A stretch of 64,000 nt of DNA, taken from the NCBI GenBank assembly GCA_012840395.1, contig DULL01000046.1:1-64000 (forward strand), read 5' to 3'. The stretch's first letter is position 1. Each line of letters opens with the position of its first letter. A program made the translations under genes and the position numbers. The notes under the pieces are model-generated. The model saw only the letters and a program-made list of their open reading frames with translations. It was not told where the DNA came from and ran no database searches. Below, piece after piece: positions 51,132-60,910 of this stretch. The DNA is from Clostridiaceae bacterium. GTDB taxonomy: Bacteria > Bacillota > Clostridia > Acetivibrionales > DULL01.

Positions 51132-51827
51132 TCAGTGAAACATCCAATTCATTATAAAGTTATTACTATAAAAGAATTTTGCTATCAGAGACTGGTCGAT
51201 CGCTCCAAATGTTGCTTCATACTGAGGCCATGCATTGAAAAATACTATTACGGAAAATATTATGTAAACCATAAGGAGTCCTTCTACAGCTCCCAATACC
51301 AGACCTCCTGCTTTATCCAACTGCTTTAACACCGGCAAATTTGCTATTCCTTTCAATAAAACTCTTGCTATTAGCAGGCAAACCCTTATTATAATAAATA
51401 GTGCTACAAGAGCCGCAATACTAACAGCTACATTGGACAGTTCAGCGCTAACAATGTCAAGTACGCCATTAATGCCTATAATATCCTGCGAATTGGGTAT
51501 TTGCTCAATCATGCTGTTCTTCATAATTCCCGGAACAGGAAGGTCGTTGACAAAGGAACTTACAGAAACAGAAAGATCTGATGAACCCATTTTGGATACC
51601 ATAATATCTTTTTGCGTCAGCAGCCCTTTATAAATGGTTGTTTGAAAATAGGACCGAACTCCAATGCCGTTCAAAAACTCAGCCACCTTAGGATAAAGCT
51701 TAATGGAAAGTACGGCTGATATAAAAAAGGACGCAATATCAAAAATAGAAATTATAAAACCTTTTTTTAAGCCTATAAAAGTAAACAAAACTATAATTGC
51801 CAATACCAGGAAATCACTCCAGTTCAT
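51132..51827 (-). CDS. CvpA family membrane protein
   Basis: The 231-residue protein has four membrane helices and the CvpA/colicin V production pattern at the N-terminus (NWSDFLVLAIIVLFTFIGLKKGFI) with a long extracytoplasmic loop (about 60-120). The C-terminal helix begins with ALVALFIIIRVCLLIARVLLKG. CvpA proteins are linked to purine-regulon or surface processes in other bacteria; the exact role is unknown. GAGGGGG precedes the ATG. It starts 3 bp after the DUF5711-like gene ends. Confidence 0.85.
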   Translation of the reverse strand: MNWSDFLVLAIIVLFTFIGLKKGFIISIFDIASFFISAVLSIKLYPKVAEFLNGIGVRSYFQTTIYKGLLTQKDIMVSKMGSSDLSVSVSSFVNDLPVPGIMKNSMIEQIPNSQDIIGINGVLDIVSAELSNVAVSIAALVALFIIIRVCLLIARVLLKGIANLPVLKQLDKAGGLVLGAVEGLLMVYIIFSVIVFFNAWPQYEATFGAIDQSLIAKFFYSNNFIMNWMFH

Positions 51828-51830
51828 AAA

Positions 51831-53033
51831 CTAATCCCCCTCAATATTAATGATTATCAATTTGTTTTTAGAAACTACAAGTATTTCATTTTTATTAAAA
51901 AAACAGAGGTCAGAGATGTCTGACTTTGAACTATATTTATCAAGAATCTTCCCTTTTGAATTAACAAAATATATTTCCCGTGTGGTATTAACTGCAATTA
52001 CATCATCACAGGTTTGTATATTAAATATCTTGCCATCAATCTTACAACTTGCAATTTCATTTCCTTTTCCATCATATATTATTATTACAGAATCAACGTT
52101 TCCATATCGGGTTTTATTCTCATTCTCTGCCCCCACCACAAGGTATTTGCCAAGTAATATATTTGAACTGTAAATCTTCTTAAAGTTTTTGCTCCATTTT
52201 TCTTCTCTATCTTTATCAAGATATATTGCCATATTGCTGTTAAGCGCCAAAATGGAATTATCGTTCATATACCATACAGAAGGAAAAACTTCATTTTCTC
52301 TCAATATCCTGGCAGAGAAAGGCTCCCCTTTCATATCTGTTATCTCAATACTTGATGATGATGCTATACCTGATAAATCAATACCTGATATAAGCAATTG
52401 CTTGGATGAAGGTGATACTTTTGCACTTAAAATAAATCTTTCCGCGATGCTTCTGTTGAACATTTCTATTCCCAGAGGATCATATACTCTAACTCTGCCC
52501 CTAAAACCTTTTGCTTCTTCAATGACGGTCACAAACCCTTCTTTGCTGATGTCAGCATTAACTATCTTACCTTCTGACCTAGCTTCCCATTTAACACCTT
52601 TTGCCTGCAGAACATAAATATCCATTCCTCCAACATCAGCAACAACAGCTTCCGAGCCATTGGTCTTTACTATAGGCTTATCCATTTGAATACTTCTTGT
52701 CCATACCTGGTTTCCATCCTTGTCAAGCATAATAATATGCTCTCTGGTGCATTTGATTATATATTGTTTAAGAACACTAAAACTCGGACGTTCCCTTCCG
52801 TCATAATCAAGCTCCCTTATACGTTGTTCCTGACCTTCAGAATCATTCTTATTACTAGGAAATAAACCGGAAATATATTCTTCGAGTCTTACGTTTTTAA
52901 TGTCAACTCCCTGGCTTTTAATATAAATAACAAAGGCTAACCCTGCAATTAATATGATAAGCATGAAAAACAATACTATGTTGAATTTGCTATTAGCCTT
53001 GCCGGTAGCTGGTTTCTCCTCAGATCTTATCAT
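51831..53033 (-). CDS. DUF5711-like membrane-anchored beta-propeller protein
   Basis: The 400-residue protein has a Lys-rich cytosolic N-terminus, one membrane helix (about residues 19-42), and a long outside part of repeated four-stranded units such as IIMLDKDGNQVWTRS, RVRVYDPLGIEMFNRS and EIYFVNSKGKILDKY, i.e. a PQQ/WD-type beta-propeller. It matches the DUF5711 group of clostridia, of unknown function. GGGGTG precedes the ATG. It stands 194 bp after the DUF4340 gene and 3 bp before cvpA, so it is probably in the operon or with a promoter in the gap. Confidence 0.75.
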   Translation of the reverse strand: MIRSEEKPATGKANSKFNIVLFFMLIILIAGLAFVIYIKSQGVDIKNVRLEEYISGLFPSNKNDSEGQEQRIRELDYDGRERPSFSVLKQYIIKCTREHIIMLDKDGNQVWTRSIQMDKPIVKTNGSEAVVADVGGMDIYVLQAKGVKWEARSEGKIVNADISKEGFVTVIEEAKGFRGRVRVYDPLGIEMFNRSIAERFILSAKVSPSSKQLLISGIDLSGIASSSSIEITDMKGEPFSARILRENEVFPSVWYMNDNSILALNSNMAIYLDKDREEKWSKNFKKIYSSNILLGKYLVVGAENENKTRYGNVDSVIIIYDGKGNEIASCKIDGKIFNIQTCDDVIAVNTTREIYFVNSKGKILDKYSSKSDISDLCFFNKNEILVVSKNKLIIINIEGD

Positions 53034-53227
53034 TTGTGCACCCCGGGTTTTTACGTATGTATGTTGGTTTGTACCTTTATCAGTAAAATTAATTCAAGAT
53101 TTTTATTTATTTTATCATACAATTACCAGAAATAAAATAATATGGGTTGCTTAACAGAAAAGAAATCCTCCAGACAATATTATATATTATCCGGAGGATT
53201 ACATAGTTCTAAGGCTAATTTTAATTA

Positions 53228-54655
53228 TTAATCGTTACTTTGGTCATTACCTTGATTTTCTATAGCCTCCATGAGTTTCCTGTAACTATCCCTTACCCCA
53301 TCTGGCTCATCAAATTTCTTTTTGTTAACCAAAATTCCAGAGTATTCACCATTTCTAACCACGTAATAGTAAATGTCATCTTTAGGTATAAATTCGACTT
53401 TCATTATTCCTGGGTCTTTCTTCAGGTGATAGGTAAAGGTTATTTCTGCTTCCTTGCCTGAAGGATCGCCTTCGGGGTCCACCTCGCTTAATGTGACTCC
53501 TATGAGTGCCTGGTAATATTTCCTGAATACCTGTCTTCCGCTACTATCTTCCATGCTGGCATCTTTACCGTTGACATAGAATTTATCTTTACTTCTGTCT
53601 TCTTCATTGGTTTCCAGCACGGATGTTGTAACCTGGCCATCCATTTCTACTTCTATCTTGTTTACATCATTAATATTGACTATATATGCAAACACCTCAA
53701 CTATTTCTTTTAAAGGTTTATCTATAAACCCAAAAGAATCCATTGATATTGTATATACTTCATTATTATTTTCAAGTTTTGCATATATTTCCTTGCCTTT
53801 GACTTTTTCATTACCCAGCAACAATCTTGTTGTTCCTTTAGAACTTTGATATTCAAATACGTACCTTGGATTATCCAGACCATATTTACTAAAATCTGAT
53901 GGATTTTCTTCTACAAAGTCAATAACACTTGTATTAATAACTGCATCCACCATAGTAACTACTGTTTCATAATAAGTATTTCCTTTAATAGGATAAGTCA
54001 TAACCCAGGTATCCTCTTCTGTCTTTGAGCTTGAAAAAACTTGCTGTCCATTTCTCTCTAAACTAAAGTATTTAATATCATCTTTTTCTTCCTTGAAAAG
54101 CTGTTTCTCCCTTATATCTTTTTTACTTACTTTTATTTTCCCACCTGTATATGAACTTATAGTATATACTTTATTACTATCCTTTTCCTTTGCATAATAA
54201 CCGCTTCCGGTAGGAGTTTCATCTCCTATTTGTATTGAATATACAGATCCATCATCCATCTTTATGGTTACTGTTACCGGGTTATCCAGTCCATATATTG
54301 ATAGATCCTGAGCTTCCTCTTCTACAATTTTGTTTGCTACAAGAGACGAAAAGTTAATTGCAATGCTGTTTAAGGTATCCCTGCTAACCCTTAAATTATC
54401 AGGAGAAACCAGCTTCCAGTACTTGGTTTCCTTATCATCAACCTTTTCAGTAGCCCTTTCAAAAACAAATGTCCCATCATAATTCTCAATGGTCATTTCC
54501 ACCATGTTGTCCGTATATAGATCAAAGATTCTTATGATTTCATTACTACCGCCTGTTCCTTCTTTGGGCCTTTTATTATTATTAACAAAAAGATATGCTC
54601 CCGTTAACAGCCCTAATATCACTATAAGGATAATTGCATTCTTGTATAATTTCAT
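53228..54655 (-). CDS. DUF4340 domain protein
   Basis: The 475-residue protein has an N-terminal membrane anchor (about 8-24) and repeated DUF4340 modules (VDDKETKYWKLVSP; LSIYGLDNPVTVTIKMDDGS; FSKYGLDNPRYVFEYQSS), each with a YGLDNP motif that is the sign of this family. DUF4340 proteins are encoded with gliding-type ABC exporters and are expected to sit outside the membrane. The start overlaps the GldG stop by 4 bp (ATGA), i.e. translational coupling. Confidence 0.88.
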   Translation of the reverse strand: MKLYKNAIILIVILGLLTGAYLFVNNNKRPKEGTGGSNEIIRIFDLYTDNMVEMTIENYDGTFVFERATEKVDDKETKYWKLVSPDNLRVSRDTLNSIAINFSSLVANKIVEEEAQDLSIYGLDNPVTVTIKMDDGSVYSIQIGDETPTGSGYYAKEKDSNKVYTISSYTGGKIKVSKKDIREKQLFKEEKDDIKYFSLERNGQQVFSSSKTEEDTWVMTYPIKGNTYYETVVTMVDAVINTSVIDFVEENPSDFSKYGLDNPRYVFEYQSSKGTTRLLLGNEKVKGKEIYAKLENNNEVYTISMDSFGFIDKPLKEIVEVFAYIVNINDVNKIEVEMDGQVTTSVLETNEEDRSKDKFYVNGKDASMEDSSGRQVFRKYYQALIGVTLSEVDPEGDPSGKEAEITFTYHLKKDPGIMKVEFIPKDDIYYYVVRNGEYSGILVNKKKFDEPDGVRDSYRKLMEAIENQGNDQSND

Positions 54656-56112
54656 AGATGCCGCCTCCTTAAGAATACAACAAATCCTGTAATCAAAATA
54701 ATCAAGGGCAGACCTACTACTACTGCAATACCGGTTATGGTCGATTGAAGAGCAGTAATTTGCAATCTGGGCATTTCATATGATTTAGGAGCGATGAATA
54801 AATCATCAGATTTATCCTGCATCCACATTAAGGAATTCAGGAAGAAATACATCCCGTTCAGCGAGTAATTCTGATACCGGCTTATGGCAGTATCACTCAT
54901 AAAACTACCATTTCCCATAACGAGTATTTTAGAAGGATTAAGACCGCCAACGTATTCCACTGCTACAGCCAAATCCAAAGGTCCTTCAATATCTGCGCCT
55001 TTATTCTTGTCTATCTGCTCTCCCACAGCACTATCACTAGTCTTTAACAGAGGAGTTATAGTAATATAATCCTTTTGATTCTTTAGTATATTTATACTTC
55101 TTGATACAGGCATGATCATTACAAAACTGTCAGGATTCAAAGATGAATTTATGGAATTTGACTGTAAAATCGGTACCAGATTATAACTATTGTTGGGAAT
55201 GTGTCTGGTGCTGTCATTTTCTTTTACTCTGTCATAGTTTATGGAAATATTAATTTCTGCCAGAAGTTTCTGGAATTCCGGAAAATCAGGGTTTGTTTCC
55301 AATGGATCAAACATAAATATAGCTTCTCCGCCATTTTTAATATAATCAAGGATTTTATTACGTTCACTAGTCGTTATATCCTTTTTGGGAGATACCACTA
55401 CTAAAATTGCTGCATCATCTGGAACCTTTTCTTCTGAATAGAGATTCAAAGATTTAACATCATAATTATTCCTCTCAAGATATTCCTTAAGAGTGGTATA
55501 ATCAGTATCTATCTTGGTTTCCTCATGTCCCTCCAGGAAATACACCGTTGGAGTGACTTCAGCAGTTACATATTTAATAGCCCCGGTAAATCCCTGTTCA
55601 GCATTTGTTCCTGTTAGCTCATAACTGAAAGTCATCTGGTTAAACCGAGTATTAAAAAGATCGTAATATTCTAATTTTTTCATTTTGCCATTATGCATTA
55701 CAACAAAATCGCTATAAGATAGATCTTTTAGGTTATCGGGATCCAATTCCTTTATGATACCGGGGTTTTTATCGGGATCAATATACTCTACAGTAACACG
55801 AGGATATTTGGCGTAGTTTTCCAAAAGCTCTATGACATCTTTATATCTGTCATCTGAAGTTATTGTTGTTTCATCAAATAAACCTATTATTCTTACATCT
55901 TTATCCAGAGAACTTAAAAGTTCCTTTGTAACATCACCAATAGAATATAGCTTATTAGGTGTTAAATCCCATTTTATTCCAAGGAGGTCTACCAACATAT
56001 TGAGAACAACTGCAATTGCAATAACAACTGCTATTAATATTACAGAATTGCTTCCATATTTTAGTTTTTTGCTAGTAAGAATTTTTTTAATTTTTTCCGT
56101 TATATTATTCAT
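54652..56112 (-). CDS. GldG family protein of ABC exporter
   Basis: The 486-residue protein has an N-terminal helix (about 20-43), an external domain with VRIIGLFDETTI and TVYFLEGHEETKIDTDYTTLKEYLERNNYDVKSLNLYSEEKVPDDAAILVVVSPKKD-like sequences typical of the ABC_transp_aux/GldG group, and a C-terminal membrane helix (about 455-478). It should act with the ATPase and permease; substrate is unknown. It starts 6 bp after the permease stop. Confidence 0.88.
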   Translation of the reverse strand: MNNITEKIKKILTSKKLKYGSNSVILIAVVIAIAVVLNMLVDLLGIKWDLTPNKLYSIGDVTKELLSSLDKDVRIIGLFDETTITSDDRYKDVIELLENYAKYPRVTVEYIDPDKNPGIIKELDPDNLKDLSYSDFVVMHNGKMKKLEYYDLFNTRFNQMTFSYELTGTNAEQGFTGAIKYVTAEVTPTVYFLEGHEETKIDTDYTTLKEYLERNNYDVKSLNLYSEEKVPDDAAILVVVSPKKDITTSERNKILDYIKNGGEAIFMFDPLETNPDFPEFQKLLAEINISINYDRVKENDSTRHIPNNSYNLVPILQSNSINSSLNPDSFVMIMPVSRSINILKNQKDYITITPLLKTSDSAVGEQIDKNKGADIEGPLDLAVAVEYVGGLNPSKILVMGNGSFMSDTAISRYQNYSLNGMYFFLNSLMWMQDKSDDLFIAPKSYEMPRLQITALQSTITGIAVVVGLPLIILITGFVVFLRRRHL

Positions 56113-56118
56113 ATTTTA

Positions 56119-56823
56119 TCACCCCTGACTCCAGCGTCTCCTTTCTATTACTCTTATGGTAATGAACAGGAAAACTCCCACAAAGCTTATATAGTATACT
56201 ATGGGGCTTAATCCCAGAATACCTACATTAAAATCCTCATACCTTGATATCAGAGAAAACCAGCTTAATATTTTAGATGTTATTCCTCCCGCAATATTTC
56301 CTATGCTGTCGGCAAGCCACATTATCAACAAACTTACAAAAGCAATTACAACTGCGACAACCTGGTTTTCAGTAAGAGAAGAAGCAAACACACCTACTGA
56401 TAAAAAGGCAGCGCCTAACAAGATAAAACCTATATAACCACCTACAAGCTGTACAGTAAGCTGTCCTCCATATGCAATCAAAATAATAGGGTAAATGAAA
56501 GTAATAGCTGTCATTACAAGAAAAACAACCAGGGTTGCAAGATATTTTCCTATAACAATGTCTGCAATACTGCAAGGTGAAGTTATGAGCAGCACCTCTG
56601 TTCCGTTTTTTCTGTCTTCTGCAAGGATTCTCATCGTCAATACAGGTATTATAAATATAAGTATAAAACCCATTGTATTTAATACACCGTTAAAATCCGC
56701 ATATTGATAAACAAGATTGGGCCAGAAAAATATAGATGTTAACAATATGAAGAATCCTATTAAAATATAAGCTATGGGTGAATAAAAATAAGATTTTACT
56801 TCTTTTTTGAATATTGCAAACAT
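56119..56823 (-). CDS. ABC-2 type permease, GldF-like
   Basis: The 234-residue permease has six membrane helices and the start MFAIFKKEVKSYFYSPIAYI as in GldF/NosY-like ABC-2 permeases, then MRILAEDRKNGTEVLLITSP. It is the membrane partner of the ATPase; the two genes abut directly (stop and start adjacent at 56823/56824). Confidence 0.9.
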   Translation of the reverse strand: MFAIFKKEVKSYFYSPIAYILIGFFILLTSIFFWPNLVYQYADFNGVLNTMGFILIFIIPVLTMRILAEDRKNGTEVLLITSPCSIADIVIGKYLATLVVFLVMTAITFIYPIILIAYGGQLTVQLVGGYIGFILLGAAFLSVGVFASSLTENQVVAVVIAFVSLLIMWLADSIGNIAGGITSKILSWFSLISRYEDFNVGILGLSPIVYYISFVGVFLFITIRVIERRRWSQG

Positions 56824-57774
56824 TTAACCCACCTCCTTATTTTCGCTTGTAACAACTTGAAGGAATATCTCTTCAAGGGACATACTTAATGATTTAAGCT
56901 CCAATATAGGATATCCTGCTTTTGCCATTGCGAAAAACAAGGGACGTCTTATATCTATATCCTTGTCCGATTCTACAACGTAGCTAATAACGTCCTTTTC
57001 TTTTTCAACACTAGGCTCAACATATTTTACACCATAAATTTCCCTAATATAATTTAATACGGAATTTTTGGGACCAGCAATTGTAACTGAAATCTTTGAT
57101 ATGGTACCTAGACCTTTAGAAAGGTTATCAGGTGTATCAATAGCTGCAATTTCCCCTTTATTTATTATTACTACCCTTTCGCACACAGCACTTACTTCAG
57201 GCAATATATGGGAACTTAATATAATAGTATGTTCCTTTCCCAAAGCTTTAATCAGTCTTCTTATTTCTATAATCTGTTTTGGATCAAGACCTACTGTAGG
57301 CTCATCAAGTATAAGAACTTCAGGGTTTCCAATCAGGGCTTGGGCTAGTCCTACTCTCTGCCTGTAACCCTTTGACAGATTTTTGATCAATCTGTTTCTG
57401 TGGTCGCCAATCTTTACAAGTTCCATAATATCGTTGATTTGGCTCCACTTCTTAGCCTTATCCACTTGCTTTAAATCACTTACAAAACTTAGATAATCTT
57501 TTACTGTCATATCCAAGTAGACCGGAGGTTGCTCTGGTAAGAACCCTATCCTCTTTTTTACTTCCTTTGGTTCTTCTAAAATATCATAACCACATACCTT
57601 GACAGTACCTTCACTGGCAGGTATATACCCTGTTATGATATTCATTGTAGTAGATTTCCCTGCTCCGTTAGGGCCAAGGAATCCGAGAATCTCGCCTTTT
57701 TCTACTCTGAAACTGATGTTGTTAACAGCTTTTATTTGACCATATCTCTTGGTCAAATTACTTATTTCTATCAT
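56824..57774 (-). CDS. ABC transporter ATP-binding protein, GldA-like
   Basis: The 316-residue ATPase has Walker A GPNGAGKST (about residues 35-43), LSKGYRQRVGLAQAL signature, Walker B VLILDEPTVGLDP and H-loop ILSSH, followed by the C-terminal extension of ABC-2 exporters (SKISVTIAG... SLEEIFLQV). AGGAGG lies before the ATG. It is the first gene of a co-directional operon ATPase-permease-GldG-DUF4340-(DUF5711-CvpA). Confidence 0.93.
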   Translation of the reverse strand: MIEISNLTKRYGQIKAVNNISFRVEKGEILGFLGPNGAGKSTTMNIITGYIPASEGTVKVCGYDILEEPKEVKKRIGFLPEQPPVYLDMTVKDYLSFVSDLKQVDKAKKWSQINDIMELVKIGDHRNRLIKNLSKGYRQRVGLAQALIGNPEVLILDEPTVGLDPKQIIEIRRLIKALGKEHTIILSSHILPEVSAVCERVVIINKGEIAAIDTPDNLSKGLGTISKISVTIAGPKNSVLNYIREIYGVKYVEPSVEKEKDVISYVVESDKDIDIRRPLFFAMAKAGYPILELKSLSMSLEEIFLQVVTSENKEVG

Positions 57775-57973
57775 GCAATTCCTCCTTTACACAGTTCCCA
57801 GTTGGACTCCTTCTTTCTGTTCACTGTAGTATAATGCATTTTTAATAATGGCAAATACATTTTACGAAATTATGAACAATTTGTAACAAAAAGTTCATAC
57901 TCTCCGAACTCTCCAGTCCAATACATAAAGTATATAGTTTATTTGCAGGCATTTCAATATGGGAAGATAAAAA

Positions 57974-58066
57974 GGGGACAGTCCTGCCTTTTTTAATGTA
58001 AAAAAGGCAGGACTGTCCCTCTGTCTTTCAGGGCTGTCCCTCTGACTCGGGCTGTCTCTCTGTCCT
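57974..58066. repeat. GGGAC-type repeat (copy 3) downstream of the Ca2+-ATPase
   Basis: A perfect 20-bp inverted repeat, GGGACAGTCCTGCCTTTTTT (57975-57994) and its complement (58000-58019), has a 5-nt loop. Two shorter relatives, GGGCTGTCCCTCTG and GGGCTGTCTCTCTG, follow directly to 58066, adjacent to the ATPase stop at 58069. It shares GGGAC-type ends with the elements at 17081 and 36033. The stem has a T-run on one side, so it may also serve as a terminator. Confidence 0.8.
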
Positions 58067-58068
58067 CC

Positions 58069-60759
58069 TTATCTCTGCCTAAATCTTATAAAGCTTGACA
58101 CTACAGGACCTAGAAATGTAAATCCCCCAACAATAAGCCACTCGTTTACCGACAGGGCTGTTGTCTTGAATAATACCTGTAAAGGTGGAATATATACTAC
58201 AACAAGCATCATTATAAGAGAACACATAACTGCCAGAACAAGATATATATTGTTAAACCATGGTATTTCAAATATTGTTTTCCTTTCTGATTTGCATTCA
58301 AACACATGGGTCAGCTGAGTCAGTACCAGTGTCATAAATGCGCTTGTTCTGGCCAGAACAATATCCCGTGTTAAATATATTATACTTACAAACACGGCCA
58401 AAGTACTTAACCCCAGCAGAATACCCCTTAAAATAATCAAAAATACCAGTCCATCAGAAAATATACTGCTTTTTGAACTTCTCGGTGACCTCATCATTAT
58501 ATCTTTTTCTGCTGGCTCTAAACCTAAAGCCATTGCCGGAAGCCCGTCTGTTACAAGATTAACCCACAAAACCTGGATTGGCATGAGAGGAATTGGCAAA
58601 CCCAAAAGCATTCCTAGGAACATGGTGAGTACTTCTCCAATGTTACATGCCAGAAGATATCTTATGAATTTTCTTATATTGCTGTATATTACTCTTCCTT
58701 CTTCAATTGCAGCTACTATAGTGGCAAAATTATCGTCCATCAATATCATTGATGATGCCTCTTTTGTCACATCAGTGCCGGTAAGCCCCATGGAAATTCC
58801 AATATCCGACTCTTTTATTGCAGGAGCATCGTTAACACCATCACCGGTCATGGCTACAATAAGACCCTTCCTCTTCAATGCCCTGACTATCATAAGTTTA
58901 TGGGCAGGAGTAACCCTTGCGTATACACTCACATTTTCTACAATTTTTTGGAGTTTGATATCATCCATATCGTCCAGTTCTGATCCTGTAAGCACAAGGT
59001 CTCCTTTTTTGTAAATTCCCAATTCCTGCGCAATAGTCGTAGCAGTAGTTTTATGATCTCCTGTAATCATTACCGTTTTTATCCCGGCTGTCTTGCACTT
59101 CATTACAGCTTCCGCCGCTTCCTTCCGCGGTGGATCTATCATGCCTATTAACCCCACAAATATCAGGTTGTTTTCAACTTCTTCCTGCTTATTTCCTCTA
59201 GAATTATATTTTTTGTATGCAACTCCAAGTACCCTTAGAGCCTCTCTTGCCATCTCTTCATTTTGGTTAAGTATACGTTTTTTAAATTCACTTGTAAGTG
59301 GAATAATACCTCCAGCCATATATATACTGGTGCATTTATTTATAATAATGTCAGGAGCTCCTTTGGTAAATACAAAAGATTCTCCGTTGTTGTTCCTGCA
59401 TATTACCGACATGCATTTTCTTTCAGAATCAAAAGGTATTTCTCCAATCCTCATATATTTTTCCTTGAGACCTGATTCTGTTATTCCATACTTAGATGCT
59501 GCAACAAGAAGTGCTATTTCCGTTGGGTCTCCTGAAATATCAGCAGCACTAAAGTTTATATTCTTCTTTTTTGTAAACTTTTTGATAATACCGTTTCTTT
59601 CCATGCTGCTGGATATACTTGAATTATTACAAAGAGCACCTATTTCGAGTGCTGTTTTTAATAAATCCTCCGTTCTTGATAAGTTTGTCATTTTTGAAAA
59701 TGCTTTTGAATCATTTATCTGAAAAATAGTTCCACCGGTATATACTTTTCTGACCGTCATTTTATTTTCTGTGAGAGTACCGGTTTTGTCGGAACATATA
59801 ACATTGGCACATCCTAATGTTTCCACTGCGGGAAGTTTTCTTACCAGAGCATTTCTTTTCATCATACGCTGAACACCTAGGGCAAGGGAAATTGTTACTA
59901 TTGCAGGAAGCCCTTCAGGGACGGCAGCTACAGCAAGGCTTATTCCGGACAGCAACATAGTAAACAGGTTTTCTCCTCTGAGGATTCCTGTAACTGAAAC
60001 AATTGCACAAATTGTAAGGCATGCGTAAACAATTAGCTTTCCTAGATGATCAAGTTTCTTTTGGAGAGGAGTTTGCTCATCCTCAATACTGTGAATCATG
60101 TGGGCTATTTTCCCCATTTCAGTATTCATTCCCGTTGCATAAACAATAGCTGAAGCCCTACCCATTGTAACCACAGTACCCATATAAACAGAATGTTTTT
60201 TTTCAGGCAAAGAACTACCTCTCCTGATATCAGATCCTGCATACTTTTCTACAGGAACAGATTCACCGGTGAGCAGGGATTCATCTACCTGCAAATTTAC
60301 AGCTTCAAGCAGTACCGAGTCTGCAGGAACCCTATCTCCTGCTTCCAGCAAGATTAGATCTCCTGGTACAATTTCTTCCGCCGGTATAGTCAAATGCTTA
60401 TTATCCCTTATTACTTTTGCTGTTGGTGCGGTAAGTTCCTTTAACGCCTCAAGAGTCTTTTCTGTTCTGTATTCCTGGATAAATCCCATTATGGCATTTA
60501 TAATGACTATGGCTATTATGGTGAAAGCTTCGGTCATTTCACCCATAAATGCAGATATGGCCGTTGAAACCAAAAGTACAATGACCATAAAATCACTGAA
60601 TTGATCCAGCAGTATCTTAAAAGCTGAAATATTTCTTTTTCCTATTATAATATTTGGCCCGTATTCATTTATTCTCCTTTTAGCTTCTTTCTCACTAATA
60701 CCAGAAGCAAGTTCTTTACCATAACCTGTATTTTTTTCTAAAGATTTTATCAAATGCAA
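58069..60759 (-). CDS. Calcium-transporting P-type ATPase
   Basis: The 896-residue pump is P2A-type (SERCA-like). Seen: TGES in the A domain, the Ca2+-site helix AAVPEGLPAIVTISLALG, the phosphorylated Asp in CSDKTGTLTEN, KGAPD for nucleotide, TGDHKTTA, TGDGVNDAP and a C-terminal six-helix cation ATPase domain. It should export Ca2+ (or Mn2+). Translation starts at TTG with GAGAGGTGA 7 nt upstream, and this SD lies in the 3' arm of an 11-bp hairpin (60766-60810). The downstream 58-kb repeat follows the stop. Confidence 0.94.
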   Translation of the reverse strand: MHLIKSLEKNTGYGKELASGISEKEAKRRINEYGPNIIIGKRNISAFKILLDQFSDFMVIVLLVSTAISAFMGEMTEAFTIIAIVIINAIMGFIQEYRTEKTLEALKELTAPTAKVIRDNKHLTIPAEEIVPGDLILLEAGDRVPADSVLLEAVNLQVDESLLTGESVPVEKYAGSDIRRGSSLPEKKHSVYMGTVVTMGRASAIVYATGMNTEMGKIAHMIHSIEDEQTPLQKKLDHLGKLIVYACLTICAIVSVTGILRGENLFTMLLSGISLAVAAVPEGLPAIVTISLALGVQRMMKRNALVRKLPAVETLGCANVICSDKTGTLTENKMTVRKVYTGGTIFQINDSKAFSKMTNLSRTEDLLKTALEIGALCNNSSISSSMERNGIIKKFTKKKNINFSAADISGDPTEIALLVAASKYGITESGLKEKYMRIGEIPFDSERKCMSVICRNNNGESFVFTKGAPDIIINKCTSIYMAGGIIPLTSEFKKRILNQNEEMAREALRVLGVAYKKYNSRGNKQEEVENNLIFVGLIGMIDPPRKEAAEAVMKCKTAGIKTVMITGDHKTTATTIAQELGIYKKGDLVLTGSELDDMDDIKLQKIVENVSVYARVTPAHKLMIVRALKRKGLIVAMTGDGVNDAPAIKESDIGISMGLTGTDVTKEASSMILMDDNFATIVAAIEEGRVIYSNIRKFIRYLLACNIGEVLTMFLGMLLGLPIPLMPIQVLWVNLVTDGLPAMALGLEPAEKDIMMRSPRSSKSSIFSDGLVFLIILRGILLGLSTLAVFVSIIYLTRDIVLARTSAFMTLVLTQLTHVFECKSERKTIFEIPWFNNIYLVLAVMCSLIMMLVVVYIPPLQVLFKTTALSVNEWLIVGGFTFLGPVVSSFIRFRQR

Positions 60760-60765
60760 TAAAAG

Positions 60766-60810
60766 TCACCTCTCTTTTCTTCATGTCCTATTTTTATTCA
60801 AGAGAGGTGA
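60766..60810 (-). promoter_or_regulatory. Hairpin that encloses the ribosome site of the Ca2+-ATPase
   Basis: On the minus strand TCACCTCTCTT (60810-60800) and AAGAGAGGTGA (60776-60766) are perfectly complementary 11-bp arms with a 23-nt loop. The 3' arm is the Shine-Dalgarno sequence, 7 nt before the TTG start at 60759. In the paired state the ribosome site is hidden, which suits translational control by an ion, protein or temperature. Confidence 0.7.
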
Positions 60811-60847
60811 AAATTAGACCTAAAACAAATATCAAAGCTTTATGGTA

Positions 60848-60909
60848 AAACTGGATATAACCTGAAACTGGATATTACCTGATATTATTAGCCCCTGCTA
60901 TTATTAGCC
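60848..60909. repeat. Tandem repeats upstream of the Ca2+-ATPase
   Basis: AAACTGGATATNACCTG is repeated back to back (60848-60864 and 60865-60881, one mismatch), followed by TATTATTAGCC at 60883-60893 and 60899-60909. They fill the gap between the aminotransferase stop (60911) and the ATPase leader. Confidence 0.85.
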
Positions 60910-60910
60910 A

